From: an uncultured Bacilli bacterium
GTDB taxonomy: Bacteria > Bacillota_I > Bacilli_A > RF39 > UBA660
Direction of reading: 5' to 3'
Assembly (NCBI GenBank): GCA_947585065.1
Contig: CANPWX010000045.1
Coordinates: 1-7,811, forward strand
DNA length: 7,811 nucleotides
Notes under the pieces: generated by a model
Told to the model about the DNA's origin: nothing
Databases searched by the model: none
Seen by the model: the letters and a program-made list of their open reading frames with translations, nothing else
Shown: positions 4,701-7,811 of the stretch, one piece after another
Layout of the letters: the number at the start of each line of letters is the position of its first letter
Position numbering within the stretch: position 1 is the stretch's first letter
Program-made: the position numbers and the translations under genes

Positions 4701-5615
4701 ATGTTAAAAAAAATAACTTCTGTTTTCTTAACGATTCTTATTTTAATTACTGGTATTTTTTTAACGATTTCTTTTTTATTAAAATGGAATTTAAGAGAAA
4801 AAGAGATTATTCGTAATTTAAAAAACAATGATTTATCTTTTCTTTTACAAGATCGTTCTGGGAAAGAGCCTGTTTTTGTTACGGAAATGCGACATTTTTT
4901 GGAATTTGTAAATATTCCTTCTGATACGATTGATGCTGTTTTAAATAGTGATGCGACTAAAACATTTGTTGGCAAGTATACACATGATTTTCTTAATTAT
5001 CTTATTTATCAAGAAAATCCTGCTTCTATTACAAAAGAAGATTTAAAAATTCTTGCTCAAGCTAATTTTAAAGTGATTGAACAAAAATTAAGTGAAAATC
5101 ATAAGGTTTTTGCTTCGAATGAATCTCAAAAAATTCTTAATTTTATTGATTCCTATAGTGGGGAAGTTATGAATTTTTTTCCTACTGCTAATCAATTATT
5201 GCAAAAAATAGATCAGGGAAGTATTACTCTTTATAAAGATATTACTTTAAAAGATGTTACTCTTTCTTTTCAGTTATTTTTAAGTACGCCTATTATTTGT
5301 TTTGCTTTAACTCTTTTACTTATTAGTTTTTTCCTTTTATTATGGATTCACAGAGAGACTCAGGAATATTTTTCTTATTTTGAAGCAATTTTTCTTATTT
5401 ATATTTTTCTTTTTGTTACCGTAGAAATTGTTCTTTCTACTGTATTAAAAGATTTTTTAATGAATTATTGGGAAAGTGCAAATACATTTATTAATTATTT
5501 TATTAATGTTCTTTGTAAAAATTTATGGTTTTTCCTTCTTCTTGTTACGATGGCTCTTATTGTTGTTTCTATTTTGGCAAAAAAGAACAAGAAAAAAATT
5601 TTGACAGAGTGCTAA
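4701..5615 (+). CDS. Membrane protein of unknown function, four TM segments and a large external domain
   Basis: I do not recognise the family. The 304-aa product has a lysine-flanked first TM segment (about residues 6-27). A region of about 165 residues (28-193), predicted outside the cell and mostly helical and polar, follows. Three more TM segments (about 194-215, 226-247, 272-293) precede a lysine-rich tail AKKNKKK that should be cytoplasmic. No catalytic motif, signal-peptidase site or lipobox is seen. ATG 4701 is preferred because GGTGAT (4691-4696) is in register; GTG 4692 would add three residues. It is monocistronic by promoter placement. It is divergent from the XRE regulator, which may control it. 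It could conceivably be an immunity or sensor protein for the nearby bacteriocin, but nothing in the sequence shows that. Confidence 0.8.
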   Translation: MLKKITSVFLTILILITGIFLTISFLLKWNLREKEIIRNLKNNDLSFLLQDRSGKEPVFVTEMRHFLEFVNIPSDTIDAVLNSDATKTFVGKYTHDFLNYLIYQENPASITKEDLKILAQANFKVIEQKLSENHKVFASNESQKILNFIDSYSGEVMNFFPTANQLLQKIDQGSITLYKDITLKDVTLSFQLFLSTPIICFALTLLLISFFLLLWIHRETQEYFSYFEAIFLIYIFLFVTVEIVLSTVLKDFLMNYWESANTFINYFINVLCKNLWFFLLLVTMALIVVSILAKKNKKKILTEC

Positions 5616-5629
5616 AATTATGTTAGAAT
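5601..5629 (+). promoter_or_regulatory. Promoter of the 164-aa hypothetical protein gene
   Basis: TTGACA (5601-5606) and TAGAAT (5624-5629) are 17 nt apart, with TGT directly before the -10 giving an extended -10 (TGN). The -35 overlaps the last codons of the upstream membrane-protein gene. This shows the two genes are separately transcribed despite the tight spacing. Confidence 0.75.
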
Positions 5630-5660
5630 AAATTCTCGGTAAAGAAAGGGGGATTTTGTT

Positions 5661-6155
5661 ATGTATAAAATGAAATTATGTCGTCCGGCAAACTTAAAAG
5701 AATATCTTCAAAATCCAGACTATTTTCACACTCATGAGGGTGTTTTAGACAATAATTTATTAATTGAAATTGAGGATTTGATTGTCAATGAATCTTTTTT
5801 CAATAAAAATTATGTTACAGAAATTATTTCTGGTTTTCGTATTCCTTCTATTAACTTAACTATTGATTATAAAGATGAACATTTTGGTTATTGTGTCTAC
5901 GGGGAAAACAAAGAACCTTATTTTGCTTTTACAACTATTGATGCAAATCCAAAAAAAGCTAATCAAACTTTTTATAAAAAAAGTGTTAGTAAAGAAGAAT
6001 GTCAAGAATATATTGAAACCCATACTTCTTTTGGAAAAGAATATTGGATGAATTATTTGAATTTATTATTTCAAGAAGAAAGAAGAAGAAAACAAATTGT
6101 ATTACGTAAAATAGAAAAAGAAGAAATGACTCATTTGAATCGAAAATTGAAATAA
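5661..6155 (+). CDS. Hypothetical protein, 164 aa, soluble
   Basis: I do not recognise the family. The gene has a good ribosome binding site (AAAGGGGGA, ending 7 nt upstream of ATG 5661) and its own promoter. The product is soluble, with no signal peptide or TM segment. The first part (about residues 1-110) mixes acidic helix (LLIEIEDLIVNESFF) and aromatic beta-type sequence (HFGYCVYGENKEPYFAF). The last 30 residues are a strongly charged helix (FQEERRRKQ, RKIEKEEM, NRKLK) that could be a coiled coil or nucleic-acid-binding tail. An internal start at codon 4 is possible. No terminator separates it from the tyrS promoter, which begins 5 nt after its stop. Confidence 0.8.
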   Translation: MYKMKLCRPANLKEYLQNPDYFHTHEGVLDNNLLIEIEDLIVNESFFNKNYVTEIISGFRIPSINLTIDYKDEHFGYCVYGENKEPYFAFTTIDANPKKANQTFYKKSVSKEECQEYIETHTSFGKEYWMNYLNLLFQEERRRKQIVLRKIEKEEMTHLNRKLK

Positions 6156-6159
6156 TTTT

Positions 6160-6188
6160 TTGACAAGGAACATAGAATTTGTTACAAT
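6160..6188 (+). promoter_or_regulatory. Promoter of tyrS
   Basis: TTGACA (6160-6165) and TACAAT (6183-6188) with a 17-nt spacer form a near-consensus promoter. The start would be near 6195, so the whole regulatory leader before tyrS is only about 146 nt. A strong constitutive promoter followed by an RNA switch is the usual arrangement for T-box genes. Confidence 0.85.
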
Positions 6189-6194
6189 AATTTT

Positions 6195-6325
6195 GTTGAT
6201 GAGGATGTTGCTTTACAACCAACGGAGTCAAATCGTTTGTCGCGTTAAAACAAAAAGATAGATTTTCTATGAATTAGGGTGGTACAGCATTTATTTTAAT
6301 GCCCCTATGAATAGAATTTTTTTTT
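6195..6325 (+). promoter_or_regulatory. Compact tyrosine T-box leader controlling tyrS
   Basis: The T-box core is AGGGTGGTACAGC (6276-6288). It forms the antiterminator: helix TAGGG/CCCTA (6275-6279 with 6303-6307), helix GCATT/AATGC (6287-6291 with 6298-6302) and a 7-nt bulge TGGTACA (6280-6286). TGGT can pair with the ACCA end of uncharged tRNA-Tyr. A specifier UAC (6214-6216) lies in UUUACA (6212-6217), complementary to the tRNA-Tyr anticodon loop UGUAAA, in a small hairpin GTTG/CAAC. A lower stem TTCTAT/ATAGAA (6265-6270 with 6311-6316) followed by nine T residues makes a terminator. The upstream hairpin ATAGA/TCTAT (6258-6262 with 6266-6270) competes with that stem. Uncharged tRNA-Tyr would thus allow readthrough. 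The core is clear; the short stem I is unusual and the specifier is inferred. Confidence 0.82.
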
Positions 6326-6340
6326 AGAAAGAGGGATTTT

Positions 6341-7564
6341 ATGACACTTTATGAAGATTTAAAATGGAGAGGATTAATTAAAGATATTACTTCTCCAGAT
6401 CTTATTGAAAAATTAAATCATGAAAAGTTAACTTTTTATATTGGGACGGATCCTACTGCTGATTCTATGCATATTGGACATTATTCATCTTTTTTAATTA
6501 GTAAAAGACTTGCTCAATATGGACATCATCCTATCCTACTGATTGGGGGAGCAACTGGAAGAATTGGTGATCCTAAACCAAGTGCTGAAAGAGAAATGAA
6601 AAGTATTGAAGAAATAGAAAAAAATGTTTTGGGATTATCAAAACAAGCAAAAGAAATTTTTGGATTTGAAATTGTTAATAATTGGGATTGGAGTAAAGAT
6701 ATTAATTTTATTGATTTTTTAAGAGATTATGGTAAATTTTTTAATGTCAATTCTATGTTAGATAAAGATATTATAAGAAGAAGATTAGAAACTGGTATTA
6801 CTTATACTGAATTTTCTTATATGATTATGCAGGCTCTTGATTTTCTTCATTTATTTGAAACGAAGAATTGTACTTTACAAGTTGCCGGAAGTGATCAATG
6901 GGGAAATATTACTGCTGGGATTGATTTAATAAAAAAGAAAACGGGAAAAGATGTTTATGGTCTTGTTATGCCTTTAGTTTTAGATAAGAATGGAAAAAAA
7001 TTTGGAAAAAGTGAAGGGAATGCTTTATGGCTTGATAAAAATAAGACTTCTTCTTATGAGTTATATCAATATCTTATTAATACGGATGATGAATTAGTTA
7101 TTGATTATTTAAAAAAATTGACTTTTTTAAGTAAAGAAGAAATAGAAGAAATTGAGAAAGTTCATTTTTCTTCTCCAGAACAAAGAATTGCTCAAAAAAG
7201 ATTAGCACAAGAATTGATTAGTGATTTACATGGTGAAGAAGAATATCAGCATGCAAAAGAAATTTCTGAAAGTTTATTTACGGGTAATATTCAAAATTTA
7301 AGTGATTCTGAAATTGAAGAAGTGTTTAAGGGAGTACCAGAACTTATTTATTCTTCTATTCCTATGATTGATTTTTTGGTAGAAAATTCTGTAGCGTCTT
7401 CTAAAAGAGAAGCAAGAGAATTTTTAAATGGAAATGCTATTAGTGTAAATGGTAAAGTTATTACTGATGAAAATTATTTGTTTGAAAATAAGAAATATAA
7501 TGTTCTTCGAAGAGGAAAGAAAAAGTATTATTTAATTAAAAAGGAAACTGTTGATGAAAATTGA
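6341..7564 (+). CDS. tyrS: Tyrosyl-tRNA synthetase
   Basis: A 407-aa class I aminoacyl-tRNA synthetase that activates tyrosine with ATP and charges tRNA-Tyr in the cytoplasm. The Rossmann fold carries the HIGH motif MHIGH (43-47) and the KMSKS-type loop KFGKS (220-224). Tyrosine-pocket residues are visible: Tyr33 and Asp37 in YIGTDPTA, Tyr160/Gln164/Asp167 in YMIMQALDF, and Asp185/Gln186 in AGSDQWGNI. The C-terminal S4 RNA-binding domain spans about 342-401. Length is normal for bacterial TyrRS (about 400-420). The start is fixed by GAGGG 5 nt upstream of ATG. It is preceded by its own promoter and T-box leader and followed by a terminator, so it is a single-gene unit regulated by tRNA-Tyr charging. 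Confidence 0.99.
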   Translation: MTLYEDLKWRGLIKDITSPDLIEKLNHEKLTFYIGTDPTADSMHIGHYSSFLISKRLAQYGHHPILLIGGATGRIGDPKPSAEREMKSIEEIEKNVLGLSKQAKEIFGFEIVNNWDWSKDINFIDFLRDYGKFFNVNSMLDKDIIRRRLETGITYTEFSYMIMQALDFLHLFETKNCTLQVAGSDQWGNITAGIDLIKKKTGKDVYGLVMPLVLDKNGKKFGKSEGNALWLDKNKTSSYELYQYLINTDDELVIDYLKKLTFLSKEEIEEIEKVHFSSPEQRIAQKRLAQELISDLHGEEEYQHAKEISESLFTGNIQNLSDSEIEEVFKGVPELIYSSIPMIDFLVENSVASSKREAREFLNGNAISVNGKVITDENYLFENKKYNVLRRGKKKYYLIKKETVDEN

Positions 7565-7575
7565 CAGTTTTTTTT
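7545..7575 (+). terminator. Rho-independent terminator of tyrS
   Basis: AAACTGT (7545-7551) pairs with ACAGTTT (7564-7570) across a 12-nt loop, and the stem runs into eight T residues (7568-7575). The stem begins inside the last codons of tyrS and the stop codon lies in the loop and 3' arm. Confidence 0.85.
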
Positions 7576-7616
7576 GAATATTATTATCCATAATAAATAA
7601 TAGATGCAAAATATTG

Positions 7617-7645
7617 TTGAAAATTTATAACTAATTGGTTATAAT
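7617..7645 (+). promoter_or_regulatory. Promoter of the right-edge surface-protein gene
   Basis: TTGAAA (7617-7622) and TATAAT (7640-7645) are separated by 17 nt. Transcription would start near 7652, just upstream of the ribosome binding site. Confidence 0.75.
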
Positions 7646-7668
7646 TTTTATAGTAGGGAGTATTAATT

Positions 7669-7811
7669 ATGGAAAAGAAAAAAATTAGTTTAATTATTAT
7701 TGGTATATTACTAGTAGTTGCAACTGTGATAGGCATATCTTATGCGTATTGGTTTGTAGAAATAAGACAAACAGATAAAAATAATTTAGTTACTAGTTGT
7801 CTTAAAGTAGA
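7669..7811 (+). CDS. Membrane-anchored 'SYAYW'-type surface protein (partial, 5' end only)
   Basis: ATG 7669 has AGGGAG 8 nt upstream and a promoter before that. The visible 47 residues begin with MEKKK, then a hydrophobic segment (about 6-26), then ISYAYWFVEIRQTDKNN and a Cys at 44. A short positive N-terminus, a long TM segment and a SYAYW-like motif directly after it recall exported proteins with SipW-type signal sequences, such as TasA-like or other beta-sandwich surface proteins, which are common in gut Bacillota. The protein should be anchored in or exported across the membrane. The rest lies beyond the window, so domain content and function are unknown. Confidence 0.8.
   Translation, partial: MEKKKISLIIIGILLVVATVIGISYAYWFVEIRQTDKNNLVTSCLKV

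Noticed and set aside
4643..4975. 110-codon minus-strand open frame
   Set aside because: It is antisense to the four-TM protein gene and crosses its promoter; composition is that of a shadow frame.
5863..6231. Short frames overlapping the 164-aa gene on both strands
   Set aside because: They overlap a gene with its own promoter and ribosome binding site; the minus-strand frame also covers the tyrS promoter and leader.
6218..6245. tRNA-like T-loop sequence (GTCAAAT) in the tyrS leader
   Set aside because: The flanking stem is only 4 bp and no acceptor, D or anticodon arm can be built around it; it fits as part of the T-box leader.
1..7811. CRISPR array, rRNA or complete tRNA genes
   Set aside because: No regularly spaced repeats, rRNA segments or cloverleaf-forming sequences were found on either strand.

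Overview
The window comes from a low-GC, AT-rich Bacillota-type genome, probably an uncultured Bacilli or Erysipelotrichia-like gut lineage. The evidence is strong AGGAGG-type ribosome binding sites, sigma-A-like TTGACA/TATAAT promoters, a T-box leader on tyrS, a C39-type bacteriocin exporter and an IS200/IS605-type relic. TGA is used as a stop (tyrS, the exporter accessory gene), so the standard bacterial code applies rather than the Mycoplasma code. The lineage is inferred, not proven.

Layout. Positions 1-300 are non-coding except for a probable gene start on the minus strand at 20, which runs off the left edge. Its leader is rich in hairpins and has two mutually exclusive pairings. A strong plus-strand terminator sits at 268-302. 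Positions 516-3281 form a compact bacteriocin operon: a C39 peptidase/ABC exporter, a 147-aa HlyD-like mini-accessory protein, and two tiny double-glycine peptides (46 and 51 aa). Neither peptide is usually called by gene finders. Both carry paired GxxxG motifs, as in two-peptide class IIb bacteriocins. The first two genes overlap, and the first peptide's start codon overlaps the accessory gene's stop as ATGA. The exporter's peptidase domain would cut the leaders after GG during export. No immunity gene is recognisable.

Immediately after the second peptide (7 nt or less) begins a relic of a TnpB-type IS element (about 3282-4116). It keeps its promoter, the TnpB N-terminal and beta-barrel regions, part of the coiled coil and what looks like the TnpB C-terminal tail. 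It has lost the RuvC nuclease core and zinc ribbon. A 7-bp tandem duplication at 4029-4042 breaks the tail. A converging minus-strand gene (4134-4565) encodes a regulator with two XRE helix-turn-helix domains. Divergent from it is a four-TM membrane protein of unknown function (4701-5615).

The right third is housekeeping-like: a 164-aa orphan protein with its own promoter, then tyrS under a very compact tyrosine T-box leader (about 6195-6325). Its antiterminator has the two helices and 7-nt bulge of the T-box core, and a UAC specifier can be proposed. A terminator follows tyrS. The window ends inside a membrane-anchored surface protein of the 'SYAYW' type with its own promoter.
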